From Bin55 sp963664665 (GTDB taxonomy: Bacteria; Pseudomonadota; Gammaproteobacteria; Pseudomonadales; Azotimanducaceae): a stretch of DNA of 64,000 nucleotides. The stretch is taken from NCBI GenBank assembly GCA_963664665.2, contig CAXXMH010000008.1, forward strand, positions 310,001 through 374,000. The letters are read 5' to 3'. The position numbers and the translations under genes are program-made. The notes under the pieces are model-generated. The model ran no database searches. It was not told where the DNA came from and was given only the letters and a program-made list of their open reading frames with translations. Of this stretch, positions 17,317-27,462 are shown in pieces; position 1 is the stretch's first letter; each line of letters opens with the position of its first letter.

Positions 17317-18060
17317 TTAACTCTTTACAGCCTCGCAAATCTGATTGAATTCATTGACGTCCAGCGATGCACCACCCACAAGAAATCCGTCGATATCCTC
17401 TTGCGCGATCAATTCGGAAGCGCCTGCTGCCTTGACACTGCCGCCATAGAGAATCCGAACTGCTTCACTGTCGCCAGTGTTATTTTGGTCAACGTGGTTG
17501 CGAATTAACGCTTGCATCTCCTGCGCGATGGCTGGCGTCGCAGCCTTACCGGTACCGATAGCCCATACCGGTTCATATGCAATGGATACGTGTGAGAAGC
17601 TAGGGTTATCCCAAACTTCTTCGACCGCGTTCAATTGCCGTTGCACTGCTTCAAAAGCCAAGCCTGACTCTCTCTCTTCCAATGTCTCACCGACGCACAA
17701 TACCGGAATCAACCCAGCCTCTGTGATTTTCTTGAATTTTCTTGCCACGACAGCATCCGAGTCACCAAACGAGGCACGTCGTTCGGAATGACCCACGAGC
17801 GCGAGCTGACCGCCGAGGGCAGCAACCATCGATGCAGATATTTCACCTGTGAATGCACCCTCTACTTCGCACCAAACGTTTTGGACGCCTGTCGAGATAT
17901 CACAATCCCGAAAAGATTCCGCTAACGAGCCTAAATGTAGCGCAGTAGGGAATAGCCATACATCCGCATAGTCAGGACGCACCAGATTGGCAACGAAGTG
18001 CTCGCACAGCTCGAGGGATCCATTCATCTTCCAGTTGGCCGCAACGACGGGTTTACGCAT
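17317..18060 (-). CDS. tpiA: Triosephosphate isomerase
   Basis: Interconverts dihydroxyacetone phosphate and glyceraldehyde 3-phosphate in glycolysis. TIM-barrel protein of 247 residues from the start MRKPVVAANWKMNGS; an in-frame start 12 codons upstream adds residues outside the family. Visible motifs: Asn/Lys of ANWKMNG, His in LALVGHSERR, catalytic Glu in IAYEPVWAIGTGK, and the phosphate loop ILYGGSVKA. Sits between glmM and secG as in Pseudomonas. Confidence 0.96.
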   Translation of the reverse strand: MRKPVVAANWKMNGSLELCEHFVANLVRPDYADVWLFPTALHLGSLAESFRDCDISTGVQNVWCEVEGAFTGEISASMVAALGGQLALVGHSERRASFGDSDAVVARKFKKITEAGLIPVLCVGETLEERESGLAFEAVQRQLNAVEEVWDNPSFSHVSIAYEPVWAIGTGKAATPAIAQEMQALIRNHVDQNNTGDSEAVRILYGGSVKAAGASELIAQEDIDGFLVGGASLDVNEFNQICEAVKS

Positions 18061-18136
18061 CCCTCGACCCATATGCTCACTGCGACTCGCGATCAATTTT
18101 AATCAGCATTTCTCAAGCGATATCTTCAGTCCACTG

Positions 18137-19471
18137 TCAAGACGCCGCATCGATCGCATTTGCAAGCTCATCGGCAAATCTGACTGCTATATCGGCTTTC
18201 TGATGTTCTACCATCACTCGTACTAATGGTTCTGTACCGGATGCTCGAACGAGCAGACGTCCTTCAAGTTCAATCCGTGCAGTAAACGCCGAGACGAGAT
18301 CTCTTACTCGCTCCGATTTAAGCAGTGCTTGAGGGTTCGACGACGGCACATTCCGTTGAGCTTGCGGCAACATCGTTACTGGCGCTACGAGTTCGCGCAA
18401 TGAACGCCCCGTGGCTTGTGTCGCCTCCAAGACGCTCAAACCGATCAGGATGCCGTCACCAGTATCCGTGACGTCACGCCAAATGAGATGACCCGATGGT
18501 TCGCCGCCGAGTCGCCATTGACGAGACATCAGCTCGTCGTAGACGTACTTATCACCTACGTCGGTTCGAACGAATGGGACGTCAATCTCACCAAGAGCTA
18601 ATTGAAGCCCATGATTGCTCATGATCGTGCCTACTACACCACCGCGAGACTGGTCTGAAGTTAGGTGACGCCTGGCCAGCAGATAGAGAATCTTGTCGCC
18701 ATCGACCAAGCCACCTTCATCATCAACGAACAACACGCGATCACCGTCCCCATCAAAGGTGATCCCGATATCTGCGCTCAAATCCCTCACCGATTGTTGT
18801 AGGGTAGCCACCGAAGTCGCGCCGACATCCTTATTTATGTTGGTCCCATTTGGCGTATTACCGATCACGTGAAGAGTCTCGAATACTTGATCGAATACGG
18901 TTGCCGCGATCTCGGTTGTTGCACCGTTCGCACAATCGACCACGCCAGTTAATCCCGTGAATCCAATTTGCGCTGCGCGGTCGCGCACCAAATCGAGATA
19001 TCGAGAACGCGATGAAGAACTCACCTCGACGGTCCCGACCTGTACACCCGATGTTCGTCGGTCTAGTTGGCTCAGTTCGCGCTCTAGCAGTCGCTCGGTC
19101 TTCTGGTCTAGTTTCGTGCCATCCGAGGAGAACAGTTTGAATCCGTTGTACTCAAACGGATTGTGAGACGCAGTGATTGCAATCCCATAGCTGGACGCAC
19201 CATGTTTGGTGCAATACGAGATACCAGGTGTGGAAAGCAGTCCGAGCGACTCTACTTGGACCCCACCATCAAGGATGCCTTGCATCAGGGAGGCTTCGAG
19301 CGTCAGAGACGACTCTCGGGTGTCCCGGCCAATGCATATTAGCGCATTTGAACCATGCGTATGAGCAGCCAAAACACGACCCAATTGGTACGCAAATGCG
19401 GGCGTGACCGGCTCGACACCAACGCGACCGCGAATGCCGTCCGTGCCAAACAGACTCCCTCCCGTCGCCAC
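18137..19471 (-). CDS. glmM: Phosphoglucosamine mutase
   Basis: Converts glucosamine-6-P to glucosamine-1-P for UDP-GlcNAc, the peptidoglycan and LPS precursor. 444 residues. Motifs in order: LFGTDGIRGRVG, active-site phosphoserine loop ITASHNPFEYNGFK, metal loop FDGDGDRVLFVDD, sugar-binding GGEPSGHLIW, phosphate-binding RASGTEPLVRVMVE. It follows ftsH by 27 bp with no folP between them, unlike many relatives. Confidence 0.97.
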   Translation of the reverse strand: MATGGSLFGTDGIRGRVGVEPVTPAFAYQLGRVLAAHTHGSNALICIGRDTRESSLTLEASLMQGILDGGVQVESLGLLSTPGISYCTKHGASSYGIAITASHNPFEYNGFKLFSSDGTKLDQKTERLLERELSQLDRRTSGVQVGTVEVSSSSRSRYLDLVRDRAAQIGFTGLTGVVDCANGATTEIAATVFDQVFETLHVIGNTPNGTNINKDVGATSVATLQQSVRDLSADIGITFDGDGDRVLFVDDEGGLVDGDKILYLLARRHLTSDQSRGGVVGTIMSNHGLQLALGEIDVPFVRTDVGDKYVYDELMSRQWRLGGEPSGHLIWRDVTDTGDGILIGLSVLEATQATGRSLRELVAPVTMLPQAQRNVPSSNPQALLKSERVRDLVSAFTARIELEGRLLVRASGTEPLVRVMVEHQKADIAVRFADELANAIDAAS

Positions 19472-19498
19472 GGGATGATCCGCTAGTGTCGCTTTTAC

Positions 19499-21445
19499 TT
19501 ACGGATCCGTCGCGGGAGGACCAAATGGCGGTGATTCGGGTGAGCCGCCTCGGCTATTTGGATCGGTCTCTGGTGCGGGACCTGCGGTCGGATCAGGTTC
19601 TAGTTCTGGTGGGACCTCCGGTGGTCTAGGCTCATTACCAGCCATGATGTCTTCGACTTGCTCTGGACTCAGCGTTTCATATTCGACGAGCCACTTTGCC
19701 ATTGCGTGGAGCTTGTCCAACTTGGACTCAATAATCTCCTTCGCTCGAGCGTAATTACGGTCAATAATCTGACGAATTTCCTCGTCAATCTCCCGCGCCG
19801 TGTCATTCGACATCGTCGCTGATGGTGTACCAGCCGACATGCCGAGGAATACTTCGCCTTCGTTTTCGGCGTACTGCAGCGGTCCCATGCGGTCAGAAAA
19901 GCCCCACTTGGTAACCATGTTGCGAGCTAGCTGAGTCGCACGCTCGATATCGTTCGATGCGCCGGTGGTCACGGCATCTGCGCCATTAACCAACTCTTCC
20001 GCGATACGTCCGCCGAAGAGTGAGCAAATTTGTGCGTCAACTGCAGAACGACTCAAGCTATACCGATCTTCCACGGGTAGAAAGGTCGTTACGCCAAGTG
20101 CCCGGCCACGAGGGACTACCGTAATCTTGTAGAGTGTATCGTGATCAGGTAGTGAATAGCCGACGATCGCGTGTCCGGCTTCGTGGTACGCGGTATTGAG
20201 CTTTTCCTTTTCCGACATCACCATAGAGCGCCGCTCAGCGCCCATCATGATTTTGTCTTTAGCCTGTTCAAACTCCGCCATCGATACTTCGGCGCGACCG
20301 CCACGAGCAGCAAACAGCGCCGCCTCGTTGACAATGTTCTCAAGATCCGCGCCAGAAAATCCTGGTGTCCCACGGGCAATCAGATCTGGTCTCACGTCGT
20401 CGCCAACTATGACACGCCGCATATGAACTTTGAGTATCTGTTCACGACCGCGAATATCAGGCAGCGGTACAACAACCTGACGGTCGAAGCGTCCAGGGCG
20501 CGTTAACGCAGGATCCAGAACATCCGGCCGGTTTGTCGCCGCGATGACGATCACACCGTCGTTCGGCTGAAAGCCGTCCATTTCTACGAGTAATTGATTG
20601 AGCGTCTGTTCCCTTTCGTCATGACCGTTCCCTAAACCAGCACCACGATGGCGACCAACCGCATCGATTTCGTCGATGAATACGATGCAAGGAGCATTGG
20701 TTTTCGCTTCCGCAAACATGTCACGCACTCGTGACGCGCCAACGCCTACGAACATCTCGACAAAGTCAGAACCTGAGATACTGAAGAACGCTACCCTCGC
20801 TTCCCCAGCAATCGCCTTTGCTAGCAGCGTCTTACCTGTTCCTGGCGCGCCTACCATGAGTGTACCGCGAGGGATTCGCGCCCCTAGTTTTTGGAATTTG
20901 GAACCATCTCGAAGAAACTCAACGAGCTCCTGAACCTCTTCCTTCGCTTCGTCGACACCGGCGACGTCCGCAAACGTCGTGTCTACCTCTTCTTCTGTCA
21001 GTTTTCGCGCTTTATTCTTCGCAAACTGCAGCGGACCGCCTCGCCCACCTAGTCCTTGCATATTTCTTAGCATGAGGGCAAACAAACCAACGATAAACAA
21101 CACCGGCAACATAGCCAGGAGTAGATTCATCCAGAACGAGTTACCGCTATCCTCGACGGTTCTGAATTCGACGCCATTCTTCAGCAAGTCATCAAGAATT
21201 TGGTTGTCTGGCATTCCAGTTTTCACAACTTTGAACATCGAACCATCTTTACGTGTGCCGTATAGCACCTTGTTCTCTTCTACGACGGTATTTACCTTAC
21301 CGTTTTCGACCTCCTCGACAAACGAGGTATAGGATATTTCGTCCGGGTCGGCAGAACTTGTAAAGTTTGTGAATAAAGTCAGCGCAACAAGTCCGATGAC
21401 CACCCACAAAAGCAAGTTTTTGGTCATGCTGCTCATTGAACGCAC
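19499..21445 (-). CDS. ftsH: ATP-dependent zinc metalloprotease FtsH
   Basis: Membrane-anchored AAA+ protease for quality control and turnover of regulators such as sigma-32 and LpxC. 648 residues: N-terminal TM helix (LLLWVVIGLVALTLFT), periplasmic domain, second TM (about 108-130), AAA module with Walker A GAPGTGKT and Walker B IVFIDEIDAVGRHRG, second region of homology NRPDVLDPALTRPGRFDR, zinc site HEAGH. The C-terminal tail is Pro/Glu rich. First gene of ftsH-glmM-tpiA-secG. Confidence 0.97.
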   Translation of the reverse strand: MRSMSSMTKNLLLWVVIGLVALTLFTNFTSSADPDEISYTSFVEEVENGKVNTVVEENKVLYGTRKDGSMFKVVKTGMPDNQILDDLLKNGVEFRTVEDSGNSFWMNLLLAMLPVLFIVGLFALMLRNMQGLGGRGGPLQFAKNKARKLTEEEVDTTFADVAGVDEAKEEVQELVEFLRDGSKFQKLGARIPRGTLMVGAPGTGKTLLAKAIAGEARVAFFSISGSDFVEMFVGVGASRVRDMFAEAKTNAPCIVFIDEIDAVGRHRGAGLGNGHDEREQTLNQLLVEMDGFQPNDGVIVIAATNRPDVLDPALTRPGRFDRQVVVPLPDIRGREQILKVHMRRVIVGDDVRPDLIARGTPGFSGADLENIVNEAALFAARGGRAEVSMAEFEQAKDKIMMGAERRSMVMSEKEKLNTAYHEAGHAIVGYSLPDHDTLYKITVVPRGRALGVTTFLPVEDRYSLSRSAVDAQICSLFGGRIAEELVNGADAVTTGASNDIERATQLARNMVTKWGFSDRMGPLQYAENEGEVFLGMSAGTPSATMSNDTAREIDEEIRQIIDRNYARAKEIIESKLDKLHAMAKWLVEYETLSPEQVEDIMAGNEPRPPEVPPELEPDPTAGPAPETDPNSRGGSPESPPFGPPATDP

Positions 21446-21675
21446 CGCAGAATTAGTCGCATATAACCTTCAATCATAGCATAGTGAAGGCACTGAATCG
21501 TCGCTTCCACACTGATATTCTCGCACCTTTTGTGCGTTTTCGTGACGAGCCTAGCGCCATTGGAAATACTTCGACACCGCGTTGCCAAATTAGTTTCGTT
21601 TATTGATATTTGGGCGCAGTAAATTTGTGTACAAATGAGTCTGAACTACTCTTGTTATTTCATATGTAAACTTCG

Positions 21676-21698
21676 GTTGTATATCAAAAATATACAAC
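21676..21698. other. AT-rich perfect inverted repeat between greA and ftsH
   Basis: GTTGTATAT-CAAAA-ATATACAAC is a perfect 9-bp inverted repeat with a 5-nt spacer, in the AT-rich 284-bp gap between greA and ftsH. It could be a hairpin after greA or a regulator's operator; no U-run follows on the minus strand. Confidence 0.4.
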
Positions 21699-21729
21699 GA
21701 AACATTGGCATATAAAGTATCAAGACGCA

Positions 21730-22200
21730 TTAGATATATTCAACCTTTTCGATCTTGTACCTAATGATTTGATCTGTACCGTCAATTTCTATCACCTCAC
21801 CCTGTTCACGCGAAATCATTGCTCGCGCCACGGGAGTAGTGACCGATAATTTCTGAGACGCGACGTCCGCCTCATCTTCGCCGACAATTTGGTATATGTC
21901 CCGTTCCTCCGTGCCGAGATTCATCAAAGTAACGGTCGTACCAAAGACAACCCTGTTGCTTTTAGGCAGTTTTGTCACGTCAATCACTTGAGCGCTCGCT
22001 AAACGCGACTTTATCTGCGCTATCTTCGCCAGCACCATTCCCTGTTTGTTTTTGTTGGCGTGGTAATCAGCATTCTCACTCAAGTCACCATGTTTTATCG
22101 CCTCACCGATCGCCGCAGCGATTTCACTTAAGGACAACTCAAGATCTTCGAGATCTTTTCGTAACTTCGTTTGACCATTGATGGTCATGGGTATCTTCAC
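21730..22200 (-). CDS. greA: Transcription elongation factor GreA
   Basis: Rescues arrested RNA polymerase by stimulating transcript cleavage. 156 residues: N-terminal coiled coil with tip (LRKDLEDLELSLSEIAAAIG, HGDLSENADYHANKNKQG) and C-terminal FKBP-like domain (VVFGTTVTLMNLGTEE, SVTTPVARAMISREQGEV). The DLSENADYHA segment carries the acidic tip residues needed for cleavage. Its start overlaps the carB stop by 4 bp, so it is translated from the car transcript. Confidence 0.96.
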   Translation of the reverse strand: MKIPMTINGQTKLRKDLEDLELSLSEIAAAIGEAIKHGDLSENADYHANKNKQGMVLAKIAQIKSRLASAQVIDVTKLPKSNRVVFGTTVTLMNLGTEERDIYQIVGEDEADVASQKLSVTTPVARAMISREQGEVIEIDGTDQIIRYKIEKVEYI

Positions 22201-25200
22201 ACTGTGGATCCTTCATGCAGTTCCTGCAACGGGCGTACCTTTTCAGATTTGCCGTCACGGATTGCAGCGCAAATTGCCATCCCGCCGGACAGCGTGGTGG
22301 TATATGCGATTTTGTTTCGCAAGGCAAGACGTCTAATCACGGCTGAGTCCGCGATCGACTGGCGTCCTTCCGTGGAATTTATGATCAGTTTGACGTCTCG
22401 ATTCTGGATTAAATCCGATACGTCCGGTCGACCCTCGGTTACCTTGTTGACTCTTTCAGTCTCAATACCGGCGTTTTCTAATTCAGCAGCTGTGCCACGC
22501 GTCGCAACAATATCGAAACCTAGATCGATTAATTCTCGCCCAATCGCGGCTACAAATGGTCGATCCGACGGCTTCACACTTAAAAACACGAGGCCAGAAC
22601 GTGGCAGTTCTACACCTGCTGCAAGTGATGCTTTATAGAACGCTTCTGAAAATGTTTCTCCGACCCCCATCACTTCGCCCGTTGACTTCATTTCCGGTCC
22701 CAGGATCGGGTCCACTCCTGGAAACTTGATAAATGGGAACACCGATTCCTTGACACAGATATGTTTGGATTCGAAGCCGTTGGTAAAGCCCTGGGCACGT
22801 AGCGATTGACCCGCCATGCACCGCGCCGCCACTTTCGCTAGCGATGTGCCGATGCACTTCGAGACGAACGGCACGGTTCGTGACGCACGTGGATTAACCT
22901 CAAGTACGAATATGTCTTGGTTCTGAATCGCCATTTGTACGTTCATCAATCCGACGACATGGAGCTCTTCCGCTAAAGCGATGGCTTGCTGGCGAATCTG
23001 TTCTTGAATTTCTTCACTAAGGTCATGTGGCGGCAACGAACATGCAGAATCGCCAGAGTGAACGCCTGCTTGTTCTATGTGTTGCATGATCGCACTCACA
23101 ACGACTTCCTCGCCATCTGAGACGACCTCAACGTCTACCTCCACCGCTTGGTCTAAGAAACGGTCTAGCAATACCGGCGCCGCATTCGATTCTGGCAGCG
23201 CATTCTCGAGATACTTACTCAACTCACGGTCGTTGTAGACGATCTCCATAGCGCGACCACCTAATACGAAACTCGGTCGCACGACAATCGGATATCCGAT
23301 TTCATTCGCAGCTTTGAGTCCTTCCTCGATTGAACCTACGGTCGAGTTATTAGGTTGTTTGAGATTGATCCGTTCGATGAGTTGCTTGAACAGTTCGCGA
23401 TCTTCAGCCCGCGTGATCGCTTTCGAATCGGTACCGATGATCTTTACACCTAACTCCGACAGCTGATCGACGAGTTTCAACGGCGTCTGGCCGCCAAACT
23501 GCACGATTACACCGTCTGGCTGCTCCACATCCACGATCGCTAGTACATCTTCTAATGTAACTGGTTCGAAATAGAGTCGATCCGAAGTGTCGTAATCGGT
23601 AGAAACGGTCTCCGGATTGCAGTTCACCATGATGGTTTCGTAGCCATCCTCGCGCATCGCCAAAACCGCATGCACGCAGCAATAGTCGAACTCGATACCT
23701 TGACCGATGCGATTAGGTCCACCGCCCAGCACCATGATCTTCTTGCGACCGCTGGGATCCGCCTCGCATTCGTCTTCATACGTTGAGTAAAGGTACGCTG
23801 TTGCCGCGGAAAACTCAGCTGCACAGGTGTCGACTCGTTTATAGACCGGTTTAACACCAGCCGCGAGTCGATGTTCACGAATGCTGGTTTCGTCCTCACC
23901 AAGGAGTTCTGCAACTCGGGAGTCACTGAACCCATCACGTTTAAGTCGGCACCAGTAAGCTTTATCGAACGTCCCTAACGAACTGGATTTGATGTCCTCC
24001 TCGGTCTGAATCAGATCCTCGATCTGCGCCAAGAACCAAGGATCGATCGCCGTCATGTCGTAGAGTTGGTCAACATCGATACCATGACGAATCGCATCGC
24101 CGATATACTGCAGTCGATCCGCCCCTGGCTGTCGTAGATTTGCGATCAAAGTCCGTTCGTCATCCGCGGTCTCAACGCGGATGATGGAATTGAAGCCTGT
24201 AAGACCGGTTTCTGTGCTTCGCAGTGCTTTGTGAAGCGACTCCTTAAACGTTCGCCCGAAAGACATCGCTTCACCGACCGACTTCATCTGGGTAGTCAGT
24301 CGATCATCAGCCTGCTCAAACTTCTCGAAAGCAAAGCGAGGCAGTTTGGTGACCACGTAGTCAATCGAAGGTTCAAACGAAGCTGGGGTAGCACCGGTGA
24401 TTTCATTATCGAGCTCGTCTAACGTGTAACCCACCGCAAGTTTCGCCGCTACTTTCGCGATAGGGAAGCCCGTTGCTTTCGACGCCAAGGCGGAAGATCG
24501 CGAAACGCGTGGATTCATTTCCACCACGATCATACGTTCACTATTCGGATCTATCGCAAACTGAACGTTTGAACCCCCCGTCTCGACACCAATTTCGCGC
24601 AACACTGCAATTGACGCATTTCGCATGATCTGATATTCCTTATCAGTCAGCGTCTGAGCAGGTGCGACCGTGATGGAATCACCCGTGTGCACGCCCATAG
24701 CGTCGACGTTTTCGATCGAGCAAATGATGATGCAGTTGTCCTTGCGATCACGCACGACCTCCATCTCGAATTCCTTCCATCCGAGCAGAGATTCGTCAAT
24801 GAGGAGTTCATCCGTCGGCGAAAGATCAAGCCCGCGTGTGCAGATTTCGATAAACTCGTCTTCGTTGTAAGCGATACCTCCACCCGATCCACCTAACGTA
24901 AAAGACGGACGGATGATGCACGGATAGTCCACGAGCTTCTGTACTTGCAACGCGTCTTCAACATTGTGTGCGATGCCTGATCTCGCGGTCTCAAGACCAA
25001 TATCCGCCATCGCCTTGTCGAATAGCTCGCGGTCTTCAGCTTTGTCAATCGCTTCTTTGCTGGCGCCGATCATTTCGACGCCATACTTGTCCAATACCCC
25101 TTCGCGTACGAGATCCAGAGCGCAATTCAGCGCCGTCTGGCCGCCCATCGTAGGTAGTAGCGTATCGGGACGTTCGCGCTCGATGATTTGAGCCACAGTA

Positions 25201-25415
25201 CGCCATTCGACTGGTTCGATATACGTACGCGAAGCCATCGATGGATCCGTCATGATCGTCGCAGGATTGGAATTCACCAAGATGACCTTGTAGCCCTCTT
25301 CTTGAAGAGCTTTACATGCCTGGGCACCGGAATAGTCGAATTCGCACGCCTGACCGATCACAATCGGCCCTGCACCCAAAATCAAAACTGATTCGATGTC
25401 GGTTCTTTTAGGCAT
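22197..25415 (-). CDS. carB: Carbamoyl-phosphate synthase large subunit
   Basis: Makes carbamoyl phosphate from bicarbonate, ammonia and 2 ATP for arginine and pyrimidine synthesis. 1072 residues, the normal length. Two homologous ATP-grasp halves are visible: first half VLILGAGPIVIGQACEFDYSG and SFTLGGSGGGIAYN; second half VLGGGPNRIGQGIEFDYCC and SFVLGGRAMEIVYN. A C-terminal allosteric MGS-like domain follows (residues about 935-1072; KPSDRPFVAAIGRELIDLGF). It overlaps carA by 8 bp upstream and greA by 4 bp downstream. Confidence 0.97.
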   Translation of the reverse strand: MPKRTDIESVLILGAGPIVIGQACEFDYSGAQACKALQEEGYKVILVNSNPATIMTDPSMASRTYIEPVEWRTVAQIIERERPDTLLPTMGGQTALNCALDLVREGVLDKYGVEMIGASKEAIDKAEDRELFDKAMADIGLETARSGIAHNVEDALQVQKLVDYPCIIRPSFTLGGSGGGIAYNEDEFIEICTRGLDLSPTDELLIDESLLGWKEFEMEVVRDRKDNCIIICSIENVDAMGVHTGDSITVAPAQTLTDKEYQIMRNASIAVLREIGVETGGSNVQFAIDPNSERMIVVEMNPRVSRSSALASKATGFPIAKVAAKLAVGYTLDELDNEITGATPASFEPSIDYVVTKLPRFAFEKFEQADDRLTTQMKSVGEAMSFGRTFKESLHKALRSTETGLTGFNSIIRVETADDERTLIANLRQPGADRLQYIGDAIRHGIDVDQLYDMTAIDPWFLAQIEDLIQTEEDIKSSSLGTFDKAYWCRLKRDGFSDSRVAELLGEDETSIREHRLAAGVKPVYKRVDTCAAEFSAATAYLYSTYEDECEADPSGRKKIMVLGGGPNRIGQGIEFDYCCVHAVLAMREDGYETIMVNCNPETVSTDYDTSDRLYFEPVTLEDVLAIVDVEQPDGVIVQFGGQTPLKLVDQLSELGVKIIGTDSKAITRAEDRELFKQLIERINLKQPNNSTVGSIEEGLKAANEIGYPIVVRPSFVLGGRAMEIVYNDRELSKYLENALPESNAAPVLLDRFLDQAVEVDVEVVSDGEEVVVSAIMQHIEQAGVHSGDSACSLPPHDLSEEIQEQIRQQAIALAEELHVVGLMNVQMAIQNQDIFVLEVNPRASRTVPFVSKCIGTSLAKVAARCMAGQSLRAQGFTNGFESKHICVKESVFPFIKFPGVDPILGPEMKSTGEVMGVGETFSEAFYKASLAAGVELPRSGLVFLSVKPSDRPFVAAIGRELIDLGFDIVATRGTAAELENAGIETERVNKVTEGRPDVSDLIQNRDVKLIINSTEGRQSIADSAVIRRLALRNKIAYTTTLSGGMAICAAIRDGKSEKVRPLQELHEGSTV

Positions 25416-26562
25416 GGGTGTTCTGCCTGTGATCCCTCATCAGATCTACGAAGTGATCGAACAAGAATCGACAATCTTGCGGTCCTGGACTCGCCTCAGG
25501 ATGACCTTGAAAACCAAACGCCGGTACATCTGTCCTGTGTATCCCTTGCAGGGTCTTATCGAAGAGCGAGATGTGCGTCGCGCGAATGTTGTTAGGTAGA
25601 GTTTCACGATCGACCGCAAATCCATGATTCTGGCTTGTGATGATTACTGTTTCCGAGTCCATATCAAGTACTGGATGGTTCGCGCCGTGATGGCCGTAGG
25701 GCATCTTGACCGTCTGCGCCCCACTTGCCAAAGCCAAGAGCTGACACCCCAGGCAGATACCAAATGTCGGAATGCCGATCTCAAGAAATTGCTTAATGGC
25801 TTCGATTGCGTAATCGCAAGGATCCGGATCACCTGGCCCGTTCGACAGAAAGATCCCGTCTGGTTGATGCGATAGCGCTTCATCCGCCGGCGTCGTAGCC
25901 GGTACAACAATTACTTCGCAGTGCCTGTCCACCAACAGCCGCAGTATGTTGCGTTTGACACCGAAGTCATAAGCCACGACCCGATAGTTGGTACCTACGG
26001 GAACATGAAATCTCTCTATCCCGTTCTCGCTATACCAACTGCCTTCTTTCCACGTGTTCGTGTCTTGTTGCGTCACGACTTTTGCCAAATCCATTCCGGT
26101 CAATCCCGGAAATTCCTGCGCGCGTTTGATCGTGTCCGACTTCGTGATTTCAGTGCCCGCGCTAATACACCCTCCCATCGCGCCACATTCTCGAATGTGC
26201 CGCGTGAGCTTCCGTGTGTCTATATCTGCGATCGCAACGACGTCTTGTGATGCCAGGAACTCCGTTAAGGATGCCTCTTCCCTTCGACTTGAGGATCGAA
26301 GCGGCAAATCACGAATCACGAGCCCCTCCGACCAAACACGTGATGACTCGAAATCAGCTTGATTCGTGCCGGTGTTGCCGATATGCGGATACGTAAGCGT
26401 GACGATTTGGCGAGCATATGACGGATCCGTCAGAATCTCCTGATAGCCGGTCATCGACGTGTTGAACACAACTTCACCAACCGCATGCCCGTCTGCACCA
26501 ATCGACGTGCCGTGGAAAACCGTACCATCAGCTAACGCGAGGATTGCCGATTCGCTCAACAT
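25408..26562 (-). CDS. carA: Carbamoyl-phosphate synthase small subunit (glutaminase)
   Basis: Hydrolyses glutamine and channels ammonia to CarB. 384 residues: N-terminal CPSase domain (VGEVVFNTSMTGYQEILTDPSY) and C-terminal class I glutamine amidotransferase with nucleophile Cys in GICLGCQLLALA and the His/Glu pair in GHPEASPGP. First gene of carA-carB-greA; a terminator behind dapB lies just upstream, so the operon needs its own promoter in the short 26563-26596 gap or within dapB's tail. Confidence 0.97.
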   Translation of the reverse strand: MLSESAILALADGTVFHGTSIGADGHAVGEVVFNTSMTGYQEILTDPSYARQIVTLTYPHIGNTGTNQADFESSRVWSEGLVIRDLPLRSSSRREEASLTEFLASQDVVAIADIDTRKLTRHIRECGAMGGCISAGTEITKSDTIKRAQEFPGLTGMDLAKVVTQQDTNTWKEGSWYSENGIERFHVPVGTNYRVVAYDFGVKRNILRLLVDRHCEVIVVPATTPADEALSHQPDGIFLSNGPGDPDPCDYAIEAIKQFLEIGIPTFGICLGCQLLALASGAQTVKMPYGHHGANHPVLDMDSETVIITSQNHGFAVDRETLPNNIRATHISLFDKTLQGIHRTDVPAFGFQGHPEASPGPQDCRFLFDHFVDLMRDHRQNTHA

Positions 26563-26596
26563 CGCACCCCGCTCTTGATGAGGTAAGAACAGAGGC

Positions 26597-26624
26597 TAAA
26601 AAAAAGAGGAGAAGACCCCTCTTT
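26597..26624 (-). terminator. Intrinsic terminator between dapB and carA
   Basis: Read on the minus strand: AAAGAGG, an 8-nt loop, CCTCTTT, then a run of Ts. It lies 20 bp after the dapB stop and ends the chaperone-dapB transcript. Confidence 0.85.
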
Positions 26625-26643
26625 CGCTACCAAAACCAACTAA

Positions 26644-27462
26644 TCAAGCCCCTAGTCCTAAGACACTATCCATGTCATAAAAGCCAGTTTCGCTCGCCTC
26701 AAGTTTTGACGCGATAAACCTCACAGCGCGAATTGCGCCCGCACCGAAGTTCACGCGACTTTGAGCGCGATGGGTAATTTCGACCCTTTCACCAGTTCCC
26801 GCAAATACCACCGTATGTTCACCTACGATATCTCCGCCTCGAGCAGAGTGGAACCCAATGGTGCCTCGCTCTCGTCGTCCTGTGTAGCCGACGCGGCCGT
26901 GTACCGCCTTATCGTCAAGCGTTACCTCTCGCGCATCCGCGACGATTTCGCCTAAACGTACCGCAGTGCCAGAAGGCGAGTCGTTCTTCAGCGAATGATG
27001 AATTTCGAAAATCTCGATATCAACGTCATCCCCTAACGCTTTAGTCGCCATTTCGACCAATTTAAAAGTGATGTTTACGCCAATGCTCATATTTGGCGAC
27101 ATGAGTATCGGCACGGACTCAGATGCTGACTTTACCGCAGTAAGCTGATCATCGGAAAGTCCGGTCGTACCAATGACCAAACCTTTGGTTTCGGCTTTAC
27201 AGAATTCGGCTGCTTTGACGGTCGAATCCGCATGACTAAAGTCCACGAGGACATCACAAGCCTGCACCGTGCTCGGGATTGACTCGAGTATTGGCACGTC
27301 GAGTCTACCGATTCCCGCGACCTCGCCACAGTCATGGTCAATTAAGCCACTGCTAGCGTGATCGCACGCACTGGTTAGCTCAAGGTCATCACTCGCCGAT
27401 ACGAGCTGCGAGATCGTCCGCCCCATTTGACCTGCGGCGCCACAGATACCGACCCTTGTCAC
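26644..27462 (-). CDS. dapB: 4-hydroxy-tetrahydrodipicolinate reductase
   Basis: NAD(P)H-dependent step of lysine/diaminopimelate synthesis. 272 residues: Rossmann motif VGICGAAGQMGRTIS, VIGTTGLSD, catalytic region EIFEIHHSLKNDSPSGTAVRLGE (His-His and Lys), and GRRERGTIGFHSARGGDIVGEH. Overlaps the dnaJ stop by 4 bp, so it is translationally coupled to dnaJ; the same arrangement occurs in Pseudomonas. Confidence 0.96.
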   Translation of the reverse strand: MTRVGICGAAGQMGRTISQLVSASDDLELTSACDHASSGLIDHDCGEVAGIGRLDVPILESIPSTVQACDVLVDFSHADSTVKAAEFCKAETKGLVIGTTGLSDDQLTAVKSASESVPILMSPNMSIGVNITFKLVEMATKALGDDVDIEIFEIHHSLKNDSPSGTAVRLGEIVADAREVTLDDKAVHGRVGYTGRRERGTIGFHSARGGDIVGEHTVVFAGTGERVEITHRAQSRVNFGAGAIRAVRFIASKLEASETGFYDMDSVLGLGA

